This document shows, one piece after another, positions 25,975-34,337 of a stretch of DNA of 48,776 nt (within the stretch, counting starts at the first letter, position 1; every line of letters begins with the position of its first letter). The DNA lies in assembly GCA_964246975.1 (NCBI GenBank), contig CAXTSL010000009.1, positions 1-48,776 of the forward strand, in the 5' to 3' direction. The notes under the pieces are model-generated. The model was given only the letters and a program-made list of their open reading frames with translations. It was not told where the DNA came from and made no database searches. This DNA comes from Glacieibacterium sp964246975. GTDB lineage: Bacteria > Pseudomonadota > Alphaproteobacteria > Sphingomonadales > Sphingomonadaceae. The position numbers were made by a program, and so were the translations under genes.

Positions 25975-27336
25975 TCAAGCTGGGCAGGTCGCTTCGCGCC
26001 GCCGCGTCCTGAACCCTACGCCGACAACCGCAAAGCCCGCGATCATCATGGCCCAGCTCGACGGTTCGGGCACCGCCTGGAACGCACCCCCGGCCAGCAC
26101 GCGCGCGCCGACCCCGCGACCCAGCAAGAGGCCCGCCTCATTGTCGAAGCGGAAGTGGATGCCGCCCCACAGTCGGCTGTTCGCGGCATCGAGTTCGGCC
26201 GCGCTCAAGCTGGCGAAGCTGCGCGTCTCGCCCGCGATCGAAAAGCTGAAGGCCTCGTCGTCGCCGAAGAAAGCGGTGAGGATCGAGGCCCCAGCCGCCG
26301 ACAAGTCCGAATGGGTCGAAATATACGAGGGGTGCGCGGGGGTAGCGAACAACGGCGTCCAGGTCGGATCGCCCGCCGTCGCGTCGTTCGTATCACTGTC
26401 GCCGAGCTGGATCGCCGTCACCGGTCGCCACAGGCGATATTCGTATTTCGCAGCAAATCCCTCGATCGCCGCATCGGCAAGCCCGGCCGACAGGGTCGCA
26501 AAGGCGCTGGCGAAGTGCAGCGTGTCGAACGCCTTGTCCTCGGCGATCGTCAGTCCGACGCGCAGCCAGGTTCCGCCGTTGGCGACGTCCCAGAAGAACG
26601 CGCTGTTTCGCTGGTCCTGCTGCTGCGGCGTCAACGTGGCACCCTTGAGCGCCGTGACGGTATCCCTGACCTCGTTATACGCAGTCGTATAGGCGTCATC
26701 GGTCAGCTTGGGCGGCGGGCCGGGATGAACCGCAGCAGCATCGGCGGCGGTCAGGACGAACGTCTTGACCCCGCCCCACTGCGGCACGGCGGGTGCGCCG
26801 AAGCCCGGCGTCGTGGGTCGCCAGTCGCCCGGCATCCCGGTGGTGGTGTAGGTGACGCTGGCCGCCGAGCCGTCGCCCGCGCGGTTCGCGCCGATCGCTG
26901 TGGCATAGGCCTGGCCGGTCAGAATGCCGTTTGCCTTGGCAGCGCCGTCGGCGATCAGTGCAAGACTATTGTTCAACGCGGTGTCGTAGTTTGCCGCATG
27001 CGCGAAATCCAGCGCGACGAGAACGTCATGCGCCGCTTGCGCCGCCGCCGCACGGCTGTCGCCACCGGGATTGCTGACGCCGGAAAGATAACCCCGGTTA
27101 GGGCCGCCAAGCGTGGCATTGACGGCGTCATGCATGGCGATGTTGGCCATCGCGAAGATGCGCGTCTGCGCCGGTGCATTGGTGACGACATTCGCCAGCG
27201 CGACGTCGTTCCAATAGAGGATGGGGTCGCTCGCCGCGGTGATCAACGCCGACGCCGGCGTGGCACCGATTGCTATCGTCGTGAGCGCGCCAGCGAGCGC
27301 CAGGCGGCTCAGCCCGCTCCGATTGTCGATGTGCAT
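25975..27336 (-). CDS. PEPxxWA-CTERM vanadium-dependent haloperoxidase/phosphatase
   Basis: A 453-residue exported protein. The signal peptide runs to about residue 26 (LALAGALTTIAIGATPASA). The PAP2/vanadium haloperoxidase core shows the vanadate or phosphate pocket in order: KYEYRLWRP (Lys and Arg), PSYISTHSDLSAAGA (the Ser-x-His segment, usually SGH) and SRLWGGIHFRFDNEAG (Arg and His). The C-terminus is a sorting signal, VPEPSSWAMMIAGFAVVGVG, followed by RTRRREATCPA. It may halogenate or dephosphorylate a substrate at the cell surface. The ATG at 27336 follows GGAGG. It is divergent from the HTH-TPR regulator, with an inverted repeat between them. Confidence 0.9.
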   Translation of the reverse strand: MHIDNRSGLSRLALAGALTTIAIGATPASALITAASDPILYWNDVALANVVTNAPAQTRIFAMANIAMHDAVNATLGGPNRGYLSGVSNPGGDSRAAAAQAAHDVLVALDFAHAANYDTALNNSLALIADGAAKANGILTGQAYATAIGANRAGDGSAASVTYTTTGMPGDWRPTTPGFGAPAVPQWGGVKTFVLTAADAAAVHPGPPPKLTDDAYTTAYNEVRDTVTALKGATLTPQQQDQRNSAFFWDVANGGTWLRVGLTIAEDKAFDTLHFASAFATLSAGLADAAIEGFAAKYEYRLWRPVTAIQLGDSDTNDATAGDPTWTPLFATPAHPSYISTHSDLSAAGASILTAFFGDDEAFSFSIAGETRSFASLSAAELDAANSRLWGGIHFRFDNEAGLLLGRGVGARVLAGGAFQAVPEPSSWAMMIAGFAVVGVGFRTRRREATCPA

Positions 27337-27408
27337 GTCCTCGTCCTCCGTCGGTCGAATGCCAAGCCCGCCCTGCCGAACCTTTCTTGAAAATGCCGCT
27401 CGCGTCGC

Positions 27409-27426
27409 GTTGCAAAACGTTGCAAC
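27409..27426. promoter_or_regulatory. Inverted-repeat operator candidate
   Basis: GTTGCAAAACGTTGCAAC is a perfect inverted repeat with 7-bp arms and a 4-bp centre. It lies 73 bases upstream of the haloperoxidase start and abuts the divergent regulator frame at 27427. A site for the regulator itself is the simplest reading. Confidence 0.5.
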
Positions 27427-29232
27427 TTGCTGGAATTCGTAGCCGAAGGAGTGCCAGTCATTCCGGACGACCAGCGCCTCGATGGCTGGAAGGCGATCGC
27501 CAACCATCTTGGGCGCGAACGGACGACCGCAATCCGTTGGGCGAACGCACGCGGCATGCCGGTCCACCGCGTCCCGGGCGGTCGGACGGGCACGGTCTAT
27601 GCGCTGCGGTCGGAACTCGAGGCATGGCTGGCGGGCGACCGGGACGATGCCGTCGATCCCGTCGAATCGAGCGGCCTCGCCAGCGGGGCGGAAGTCGAAG
27701 TATCGACGCCCAGGCCAGGCACACGCACGACGGGCAAGCCGATTGTCATCGCGGCACTTGTCGCTTTGCTGGCCTGGGGCGCATGGCTCGCCTTGGGGCG
27801 CGGACCCGGCTCACCGGCGGGTGATGCGCCGGTCAGCATCGGGGCCGTCGCCGCATTGGGTGCCAATCGTGAAACGCTTCAATTTGCGCGCAGCCTGAAC
27901 GCCGACCTCGCCCGCTTTGCCCATGCAAGCCCGGATTTGGCCGTCTTCGAAAGCGAGCCGGACGCCACGCCCGATACCCAATATACGATCCGTACCGAGA
28001 TCGAAGGTGCCCACGGCAAGATGATCGCGAATGCCCGCTTGATCGCTGCGCCCCGGGGGCAGGTCATCTGGTCGCGCCGTTTCGAACAAGCCGGTCCGGC
28101 ACTCTCGGCATTGCGCGAACAGATTGCGGCGAACCTTGTCGACGTGCTGCGTTGCAGCTTCGGCGGGCTGGAAGCGGAACGGGCGAAGGTGCAGCCGGCC
28201 GATCTCGAGCAGCTGATGGCGATTTGCGAAAGCTTCGAGGCGAACGACTTCACAGCGGCCGAGACGCGGGCGCGGCGACTCACCATCGCGCATCCCGATC
28301 TCAGCCTGGGATGGGCACTGCTGGCCATGATCGAGGGGGAGATGGTCGGCCAAGGCAACGATGCCGTCCGGGCACAGGCGATTGCAAACAGCCGGATGGC
28401 AGCGACAATTGCGCCGGGCGGGACGAACACTTGGCTGGCCAAGGCGGCGGCGAGCGTTGGCGGGCCGACGAGCCCGGAGGCGCTGCCGATCATCGATCAA
28501 GCCCTGCGCATGCATCCGGACAACCCCTGGCTTTTGACCAGCCGCAGCATAATCCTGTTCAACCTCGGTTATGTGCGGGCCAGTGTCGCCGACTCCATCA
28601 GTGCGCTGCGCAACGATCCCGGATCATTCGGCGGACGCGACGTGGCGGTGCGCCGCTTGGCTGCAGCAGGGCGCACGGTGGAGGCACTGCAGCTGCAGGC
28701 CGAAAACGAGCGGTTATGGACCGGGCACCCGCAGGTTGTCGCTGTGCGAGGTTGGATCGAGCAGAATGATGGCGCGCGCCGCGCTGCCGATCTTGCCTTG
28801 ATCATAAAGTCCGAGCGCGATTTCTCGAACGATCCGACAGCGGCGTATCGACTGGCTCGCCTGCACGAACGTACCGGCAATCGGCAGGCCGCGCTGGCTT
28901 GGCTGACACGCGCGCCGGTCAAAAACGCACTTGTTCAGTGGTCGACGCTCTTCTGGCCCGATGCGGCGGGATTGCGCGCCGAGCCTGCATTCTTCCGCAA
29001 GATGGCCGATCTGGGGCTGGTTCGCTGGTGGATCGTGCGCAAGCAATGGCCTGATTTTTGCGCCGACCCCAAGCTGAAGTACGATTGCGCCGACGAAGCG
29101 GGCAAGCTGCACTTCACGCTGAAACCTCGCCCTCTGTTCAGGCCGCCACCCCCACGCCCGCAACCCCCACCCGCGCATCCTTCAGCGCGTCCGCCAGCAG
29201 GAACGCCAATTCGAGGCTCTGGCTGGCGTTGA
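27427..29232 (+). CDS. Membrane-anchored HTH regulator with TPR-like sensor domain
   Basis: About 600 residues. The N-terminal 70 residues are an excisionase/MerR-like DNA-binding domain (LDGWKAIANHLGRERTTAIRWANARGMP and VHRVPGGRTGTVYALRSELEAWLAG). One membrane helix follows near residues 100-120 (IVIAALVALLAWGAWLALG), then a TolB-N-like beta domain and a helical TPR-like region. This is the layout of CadC-type one-component regulators, with a cytoplasmic DNA-binding end and a periplasmic sensor. The start is uncertain: TTG at 27427 has no ribosome site; GTG at 27451 is the alternative. The last 31 residues are Pro/Arg-rich and lie antisense to the end of the DAHP synthase gene. Confidence 0.82.
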   Translation: MLEFVAEGVPVIPDDQRLDGWKAIANHLGRERTTAIRWANARGMPVHRVPGGRTGTVYALRSELEAWLAGDRDDAVDPVESSGLASGAEVEVSTPRPGTRTTGKPIVIAALVALLAWGAWLALGRGPGSPAGDAPVSIGAVAALGANRETLQFARSLNADLARFAHASPDLAVFESEPDATPDTQYTIRTEIEGAHGKMIANARLIAAPRGQVIWSRRFEQAGPALSALREQIAANLVDVLRCSFGGLEAERAKVQPADLEQLMAICESFEANDFTAAETRARRLTIAHPDLSLGWALLAMIEGEMVGQGNDAVRAQAIANSRMAATIAPGGTNTWLAKAAASVGGPTSPEALPIIDQALRMHPDNPWLLTSRSIILFNLGYVRASVADSISALRNDPGSFGGRDVAVRRLAAAGRTVEALQLQAENERLWTGHPQVVAVRGWIEQNDGARRAADLALIIKSERDFSNDPTAAYRLARLHERTGNRQAALAWLTRAPVKNALVQWSTLFWPDAAGLRAEPAFFRKMADLGLVRWWIVRKQWPDFCADPKLKYDCADEAGKLHFTLKPRPLFRPPPPRPQPPPAHPSARPPAGTPIRGSGWR

Positions 29233-30523
29233 GGCGGGGGTCGCAGTGGGTGTGGTAGCGGTCGGCCAGGCTGGCGTCGGTGACGGCGATGGCGCCGCCG
29301 GTGCATTCGGTGACGTTCTGGCCGGTCATCTCGACATGGATGCCTCCGGGCACGCTGCCCTCGGCGCGGTGGACGGCGAAGAAGCCGCGGACTTCCGCTA
29401 GGATGCGGTCGAAGGGGCGCGTCTTGTAGCCGCTCGGGGCCTTGACGGTGTTGCCGTGCATCGGGTCGCACGACCAGACGACGTGACGGCCTTCGCGCAG
29501 GACGGCACGGATCAGGCGGGGCAGGGTGGCCTCTACGTGCGCGTGGCCGAAGCGCGCGATCAGCGTCAGGCGGCCGGGCACATTGCCGGGGTTGAGCGTG
29601 TCGATCAGGCGCAGCAGGTCGTCGGGCTCGAGGCTCGGGCCGCATTTCAAGCCTAAAGGATTGCCGACGCCGCGCAGGAACTCGACGTGCGCGCTGCCGG
29701 CGAAGCGCGTCCGGTCGCCGATCCACAGCATGTGCGCCGAGGTGTCGTACCAGTCGCCCGTAAGGCTGTCCTGCCGCGTCATCGCCTGCTCATAGCCGAG
29801 CAGCAGCGCCTCGTGGCTGGTGAAGAAGCTCGTGCCCTTCAACTGCGGCACGGTCTCGGGCGAGATGCCGCAGGCGGCCATGAAGTCGAGCGCCTCGCCG
29901 ATACGGTCGGCGACCTCCTGATACTGCGCCGACCACAACGACCGCCCGGTGAAGTCGAGGTTCCATTTGTGGACCTGATGGAGGTTGGCATAGCCGCCGC
30001 TGGCAAAGGCGCGCAGCAGGTTGAGCGTCGCCGCCGACTGCATGTAGCCGCGCAGCATCTTGGCGGGGTCGGGCTCGCGCGCTTGCGCCGTGAAGGCGAT
30101 ATCGTTGACGTTGTCGCCGCGGTAGCTCGGCAGGCTCACGCCGTCCTGCACCTCGAAATCGCCCGAGCGCGGCTTGGCGAACTGCCCCGCCATGCGCCCG
30201 ACCTTCACGACCGGCAGCTTCGACGCGAAGGTCAGCACGACCGCCATCTGGAGGATGACGCGGAAGGTGTCGCGGATGTTGTTGGGATGGAATTCGGCGA
30301 AACTCTCGGCGCAGTCGCCGCCTTGGAGCAGGAAAGCCTTGCCCGCAGCGACATCGGCGAGCGCCGCAGTGAGATCGCGCGCCTCGCCCGCGAAGACCAG
30401 CGGCGGGTAGCCGTGCAGCTCGGCCTCGGTGCGCGCCAGTAGCGCGGCGTCGGCATAGGTCGGCAACTGTCGGGCCTCGTGCGCGCGCCAGCTGTCGGGG
30501 GTCCAGGGGGAAGGGCGGCTCAT
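29138..30523 (-). CDS. Class II 3-deoxy-7-phosphoheptulonate synthase
   Basis: Condenses phosphoenolpyruvate and erythrose 4-phosphate, the first step of the shikimate pathway. The 461-residue protein is of the plant/mycobacterial (class II) type. The metal ligands are all present: Cys in LLQGGDCAESF, His in WSCDPMHGNT, Glu in HVEMTGQNVTECTGG and Asp in YHTHCDPRLNASQ. PRSGDFEVQDG and LPSYRGDNVND are further hallmarks. I chose the ATG at 30523 (MSRPSPWTPDSW), though an ATG five codons upstream is possible. Its 3' end overlaps the converging regulator gene by 95 bases. No allosteric regulatory domain is apparent beyond the core. Confidence 0.95.
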   Translation of the reverse strand: MSRPSPWTPDSWRAHEARQLPTYADAALLARTEAELHGYPPLVFAGEARDLTAALADVAAGKAFLLQGGDCAESFAEFHPNNIRDTFRVILQMAVVLTFASKLPVVKVGRMAGQFAKPRSGDFEVQDGVSLPSYRGDNVNDIAFTAQAREPDPAKMLRGYMQSAATLNLLRAFASGGYANLHQVHKWNLDFTGRSLWSAQYQEVADRIGEALDFMAACGISPETVPQLKGTSFFTSHEALLLGYEQAMTRQDSLTGDWYDTSAHMLWIGDRTRFAGSAHVEFLRGVGNPLGLKCGPSLEPDDLLRLIDTLNPGNVPGRLTLIARFGHAHVEATLPRLIRAVLREGRHVVWSCDPMHGNTVKAPSGYKTRPFDRILAEVRGFFAVHRAEGSVPGGIHVEMTGQNVTECTGGAIAVTDASLADRYHTHCDPRLNASQSLELAFLLADALKDARVGVAGVGVAA

Positions 30524-30573
30524 GGTGCGGGGAGACATGCCGGACGAACGTGGCGCGCGCAAGATTTCTGCTG

Positions 30574-30716
30574 CTCCCTCCCCTCCCCGCGTAGCGGAGA
30601 GAGGGGAGGGTCGGGGTGGGGTGTCTCGCCACGCGACGCAGACTTTGTGGCGAAGCACCCCACCCCAACCCTCCCCTCTCTCGGTTCGCAAGGGCTCACC
30701 GGGAGGGGAGGGGGAA
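30574..30716. repeat. Palindromic repeat between DAHP synthase and pccB
   Basis: CTCCCTCCCCTCCCCGCGTAG at the left pairs with the GGGAGGGGAGGGG at the right end, and internally GGGGAGGGTCGGGGTGGGGTG pairs with CACCCCACCCCAACCCTCCCC. It is about 143 bases, of the same general architecture as the element at 3761, and ends two bases from the pccB stop. Confidence 0.85.
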
Positions 30717-30717
30717 G

Positions 30718-32244
30718 TTATAGCGGAATATTATCGTGCTTCTTCCACGGATTCTCGAGCCGTTTCGTCCGCAGCTTGCGCAAACCCACCGCGATCCGCC
30801 GTCTCGTCGAGTGCGGCATGATGACCTCGTCGATGAAGCCCATGCTTGCGGCGACGAACGGGTTGGCGAAGCGCGCCTCGTATTCGGCGGTGCGTTCGGC
30901 GATCTCGGCCGCCGACTTGCCCCGGAAGATGATCTCGACCGCGCCCTTGGCCCCCATCACCGCGATCTCGGCGGTCGGCCACGCGTAATTGAGGTCGCCG
31001 CGCAGGTGCTTCGACGCCATCACGTCGTAGGCCCCGCCATAGGCCTTGCGCGTGATGACGGTGATCTTGGGGACGGTCGCCTCCGCATAGGCGAAGAGCA
31101 GCTTGGCCCCGTGCTTGATGATGCCGCCCAATTCCTGCGCGACGCCGGGCAAAAAGCCTGGAACGTCGACAAACGTCACGATGGGAATGCCGAAAGCATC
31201 GCAAAAGCGCACGAAACGCGCCGCCTTCTTGGCGCTGGCGATGTCGAGGACGCCCGCGAGCACCATCGGCTGGTTGGCGACGAAACCGACGCTATGCCCC
31301 TCGATGCGGCCGAAACCAATGATGATGTTGGCGGCGTGGCCGGGCTGGATCTCGAAGAACGCACCTTCGTCGGCGACCTTCCGGATCAGTTCGTGCATGT
31401 CGTAGGGCTGGTTGGCGCTCGCGGGGACGAGGCTGTCGAGGCTCGGCTCGAGGCGTGCGCCGTCGTCGGCGGAGGGACGGAAGGGCACGCCGTCGCGGTT
31501 GTTGAGGGGCAGAAAGTCGAAGAAAATGCGCGTCCGCAGCAGCGCGTCGATGTCGTCCTCGCACGCCAGGTCGGCGACTCCCGATTTGGTCGAATGGGTC
31601 AGCGCGCCACCCAGCTCCTCCTGCGTCACGACTTCGTTGGTGACGGTCTTGACCACCTCGGGGCCGGTGACGAACATATAGCTCGAGTCCTTCACCATGA
31701 AGATGAAGTCGGTCATCGCCGGCGAGTAGACCGCGCCGCCCGCGCACGGGCCCATGATCAGGCTGAGCTGCGGCACCACGCCGCTCGCCAGCACGTTGCG
31801 CTGGAAGACTTCGGCATAGCCGCCGAGCGACGCGACGCCTTCCTGGATGCGCGCCCCGCCGCTGTCGTTGAGGCCGATCACGGGCGCGCCGACCTTCATC
31901 GCCATATCCATGATCTTGCAGATCTTTTGCGCGTGACGTTCGCTCAGGCTGCCGCCGAAGACGGTGAAATCCTGGCTGAAGACGAAGACCAGCCGACCGT
32001 TGATCGTGCCGCTGCCGGTGACGACTCCGTCGCCGGGCACCTTCTGGCTCTCCATGCCGAAGTCGACGCAGTTGTGCTCGACGTACATGTCGAGTTCCTC
32101 GAAGCTGTGCGGATCGAGCAGCACGTCGAGGCGCTCGCGCGCGGTCAGGCGACCCTTGCGGTGCTGCGCGTCGATGCGCGCCGGCCCGCCGCCCATCCGC
32201 GCCGCCTCGCGCCGCCGTTCGAGTTCGATAAGCGTCGTCTGCAT
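30718..32244 (-). CDS. pccB: Acyl-CoA (propionyl-CoA) carboxylase beta subunit
   Basis: The 508-residue carboxyltransferase subunit moves carboxyl from biotin to propionyl-CoA, giving methylmalonyl-CoA. It begins with a helical N-terminus (RKGRLTARERLDVLLDPHSFEELD). The first crotonase-like domain has GSGTINGRLVFVFSQDFTVF and the oxyanion Gly pair in MGPCAGGAVYSPA; the second has DVPGFLPGVAQELGGIIKHG and ITRKAYGGAYDVM. FGGSLSERHAQKICKIMD is typical of propionyl-CoA enzymes. The biotin-bearing alpha subunit is not in this window. The stop lies beside a palindromic repeat. Confidence 0.95.
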   Translation of the reverse strand: MQTTLIELERRREAARMGGGPARIDAQHRKGRLTARERLDVLLDPHSFEELDMYVEHNCVDFGMESQKVPGDGVVTGSGTINGRLVFVFSQDFTVFGGSLSERHAQKICKIMDMAMKVGAPVIGLNDSGGARIQEGVASLGGYAEVFQRNVLASGVVPQLSLIMGPCAGGAVYSPAMTDFIFMVKDSSYMFVTGPEVVKTVTNEVVTQEELGGALTHSTKSGVADLACEDDIDALLRTRIFFDFLPLNNRDGVPFRPSADDGARLEPSLDSLVPASANQPYDMHELIRKVADEGAFFEIQPGHAANIIIGFGRIEGHSVGFVANQPMVLAGVLDIASAKKAARFVRFCDAFGIPIVTFVDVPGFLPGVAQELGGIIKHGAKLLFAYAEATVPKITVITRKAYGGAYDVMASKHLRGDLNYAWPTAEIAVMGAKGAVEIIFRGKSAAEIAERTAEYEARFANPFVAASMGFIDEVIMPHSTRRRIAVGLRKLRTKRLENPWKKHDNIPL

Positions 32245-32336
32245 GCCGCCTCCCGTTGGTGTGCGCGGTCTAGCAGGGGGCTGGCGGCAAAGTCACGCGT
32301 GGGGCAGACTGGCGCAGGGAGATTGGGGGAACGGCG

Positions 32337-32873
32337 ATGGGACGGTTGGCAATCGGGGCGCTCGCGGCGGGCGCGGCGATGTGGCTTTTGGGATTCGTGC
32401 TCTACGGCCTGTTGTTCGATGTCGGCTGGTCGCACGCACCCGAAGCGACGCAGCTCGCGGTGCAGGCGGCGTTGAAGGCGCTGCCCGGCAGCGGAGCCTA
32501 TTATATTCCCGTCGGCGAGACGCCCGCGATGATGGGGGCGTTCGAGAAGGGGCCGGTGGCGCAGGTCTTCTACAACGCCTCGGGATACCCGGCGGTCGAC
32601 CCGACCGTGTTCATCGCGGGCTATGTGCAGTTCGCCGTCGTCGCGGCGATGATCGGCTGGCTGCTGACGGGGCTGGGCATGGCGAGCTTTGCGGCGCGCG
32701 CGCGCGTCGTCTGCGGGATGGCGGCGATCGCGGTCGTCTACATCCATATCGCCGACCCGATCTGGTACCATGCCGACTGGCGCAATCCGCTCTACAAGAC
32801 GGTGTGCGACTTCATCATCCTGTCCGCCGGGGGCTTGGTGATGGCGCGCTGGTTCGTTCGCCGCGCCGCCTAA
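32337..32873 (+). CDS. Conserved membrane protein of unknown function
   Basis: A 178-residue protein with four predicted membrane segments: residues 4-27 (IGALAAGAAMWLLGFVLYGLLF), 93-115, 122-140 and 154-173. The long loop between the first two contains the sequence YYIPVGETPAMMGAFEKGPVAQVFY, likely periplasmic. I do not recognise a named domain. GGGGGAA lies about eight bases before the ATG. It is divergent from pccB (92 bases) and converges on the ATP12 gene with a four-base overlap of the two stops. Confidence 0.7.
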   Translation: MGRLAIGALAAGAAMWLLGFVLYGLLFDVGWSHAPEATQLAVQAALKALPGSGAYYIPVGETPAMMGAFEKGPVAQVFYNASGYPAVDPTVFIAGYVQFAVVAAMIGWLLTGLGMASFAARARVVCGMAAIAVVYIHIADPIWYHADWRNPLYKTVCDFIILSAGGLVMARWFVRRAA

Positions 32874-33559
32874 AGCAGCGCCAGCAGCCGCGTCGCCGCC
32901 TCCAGCGCGGCACGCTTGTCGTTGTGCCCCGCCTCCGCCAGCGGGTCGCTGCCCCATTGTTCGGCCTGCCACAACTCGTCGAGCTGGCCCGCCGCCCAGA
33001 CGCCAGCGGCATCGAGCCGCCCCTCCGCGACCGCGAGGCCCAGCACCGCCGACCCACCGATCGTCACGATCTGGTTGAGCGCGGCAAGGCGAAATTCGTC
33101 GAGTGCCGCGAACGCCGCGCCGAGACGCGCCAGCGTCGCGGGCGGCTGATCGACCGGCGCAATGCCCGTCGCCAGCGTGAACGCCACGTCGTAGCGCGCC
33201 GTCGCCCACGCCAGCAGCGGGTCCCACACCGCCGATTGCCGCGCGACGAGGGGCGCGGGACCTTCGGCGCGGTAGACCAGCAGGTCGTGCGCCGCGAATG
33301 CCGCGAGGCCCGCCGCGAAGGACGCAGGGTCGGGTGCGATGCGGTCGATCGCGGCGTTGCTCAGCCCGGTCAGCGGCATCGTCAGCGGCTCGACGCGCTC
33401 GCCCTGCGCCGCCCACTCAGCGGCAACGGCGTCGGCGAGCGCGGCGGTCGGCAGCAGCAGCGGCGCGCGCGCCGGGGTGCGGACGGGCCGGTCGTCGAGG
33501 GCAACCTCCCTGCCGCCCGGTCCGGCGACCACCGCGACGTCGCGATAAAAGCGCCTCAT
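32870..33559 (-). CDS. ATP12-family F1-ATPase assembly chaperone
   Basis: A 229-residue cytoplasmic protein of the ATP12 family, the chaperone that binds the alpha subunit of F1 during ATP synthase assembly in mitochondria and alphaproteobacteria. Recognised segments are MRRFYRDVAV, LDDRPVRTPARAPLLLP, AVAAEWAAQGE, MPLTGLSNAAIDRI, DLLVYRAEGP and the late LDELWQAEQWGSDPLAE. The last segment carries the conserved WGxD/E pattern. It stands alone, with its promoter in the region shared with the sigma-54 gene at 33716. Confidence 0.92.
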   Translation of the reverse strand: MRRFYRDVAVVAGPGGREVALDDRPVRTPARAPLLLPTAALADAVAAEWAAQGERVEPLTMPLTGLSNAAIDRIAPDPASFAAGLAAFAAHDLLVYRAEGPAPLVARQSAVWDPLLAWATARYDVAFTLATGIAPVDQPPATLARLGAAFAALDEFRLAALNQIVTIGGSAVLGLAVAEGRLDAAGVWAAGQLDELWQAEQWGSDPLAEAGHNDKRAALEAATRLLALL

Positions 33560-33603
33560 ACAATCGTTCTCCGCGCGGAACGGTTGCCGCGACTGTCGGT
33601 TTT

Positions 33604-33646
33604 TTTTACACCTCGAAGCCGTTTCGAATGCGTTTATATCGTGTAA
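33604..33646 (+). promoter_or_regulatory. Candidate PEP-CTERM box (PrsR-type activator site)
   Basis: TTTACACCTCGAAGCCGTTT at 33604-33623 is the counterpart of the box at 22370. A second, inverted core GTGTAA is at 33640-33645. The segment lies 19-60 bases upstream of the sigma-54 core, with a spacing about one helical turn shorter than at the other gene. Confidence 0.55.
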
Positions 33647-33663
33647 TCAGACGTTTGCAAATT

Positions 33664-33679
33664 TGGCACGCGATTTGCT
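33664..33679 (+). promoter_or_regulatory. Sigma-54 (-24/-12) promoter
   Basis: TGGCACGCGATTTGCT fits TGGCACG-N4-TTGCW at every defined position. Start of transcription is expected near 33690, giving a leader of about 26 bases that includes the ribosome site CAAGGAG. Confidence 0.88.
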
Positions 33680-33715
33680 TTTCGTTTGGCGCGGGGTTGT
33701 TTCAAGGAGTTTCCC

Positions 33716-34285
33716 ATGCTGAAGACCATCGTAGCCGCAGCGCTCATCGGCGTCATCGCCGTTCCCGCTGCCGCCGTGACGATCACCGTCGATCAGTCGA
33801 TCAACGCGCCCGATGTGCCGTTCTACTCCACAACGCAGAACTTCGTGCTGACTGCGGGCTTTACCAACGCACTCCTCAACATCGGCAATTTCACGGCCGA
33901 CGATGCAGCGGTGGTGACGGTCAATGGCACGCCGATTGTCGGCACGGGCATCTTCGGACCCGGCGTCGGCAATTTCTTCTTCACTGCGGGCGGACCGTCG
34001 CAGCCGTATAATTTCGCCTACGGCAACGGCGCGATCAACGCGTCGTTCGCGGCACCGTTCGTCGTCGGCAACAACACGATCAGCGTCATCGTCAACAACA
34101 ACAACGCCGGCATCAATACCGGCAATGGCGGTCTGACCGGTGGCCCGAGCAACCTCGACTTCACCGGCACGATCAGCTTCACCGACGCAGCGGTTCCCGA
34201 GCCAGCGGCGTGGGCGTTAATGATCGCGGGCTTCGCGATGACCGGCTTCGCGATGCGCCGCCGGATGCCCGTCGTCACCGCCTGA
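33716..34285 (+). CDS. PEPxxWA-CTERM sorted surface protein
   Basis: A 189-residue exosortase substrate. The signal peptide is residues 1-20 (MLKTIVAAALIGVIAVPAAA). The mature part is beta-rich with many Asn, Gly and Thr residues (NNTISVIVNNNNAGINTGNGG), like small adhesin or matrix proteins; no enzymatic motif is seen. The C-terminus holds the sorting signal VPEPAAWALMIAGFAMTGFA followed by MRRRMPVVTA. CAAGGAG precedes the ATG. The sigma-54 promoter and TTTACACCT box upstream match those of the gene at 22527, so the two should be coregulated. Confidence 0.92.
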   Translation: MLKTIVAAALIGVIAVPAAAVTITVDQSINAPDVPFYSTTQNFVLTAGFTNALLNIGNFTADDAAVVTVNGTPIVGTGIFGPGVGNFFFTAGGPSQPYNFAYGNGAINASFAAPFVVGNNTISVIVNNNNAGINTGNGGLTGGPSNLDFTGTISFTDAAVPEPAAWALMIAGFAMTGFAMRRRMPVVTA

Positions 34286-34304
34286 TCGCCTCCGTCACGA
34301 AACG

Positions 34305-34336
34305 CAGCGCCGCCGACCATCCGGTCGGCGGCGCTG
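34305..34336. terminator. Hairpin between convergent genes
   Basis: CAGCGCCGCCGACC and GGTCGGCGGCGCTG form a perfect 14-bp stem with loop ATCC, two bases before the stop of the converging dipeptidase gene. There is no T-run, so termination may be weak; the position between two gene ends favours the role. Confidence 0.6.
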
Positions 34337-34337
34337 A

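Noticed and set aside
27350..27364. Possible sigma-54 promoter before the haloperoxidase (minus strand TGGCATTCGACCGAC)
   Set aside because: The -12 element lacks the required GC dinucleotide at the right spacing, and there is no TTTACACCT box nearby.
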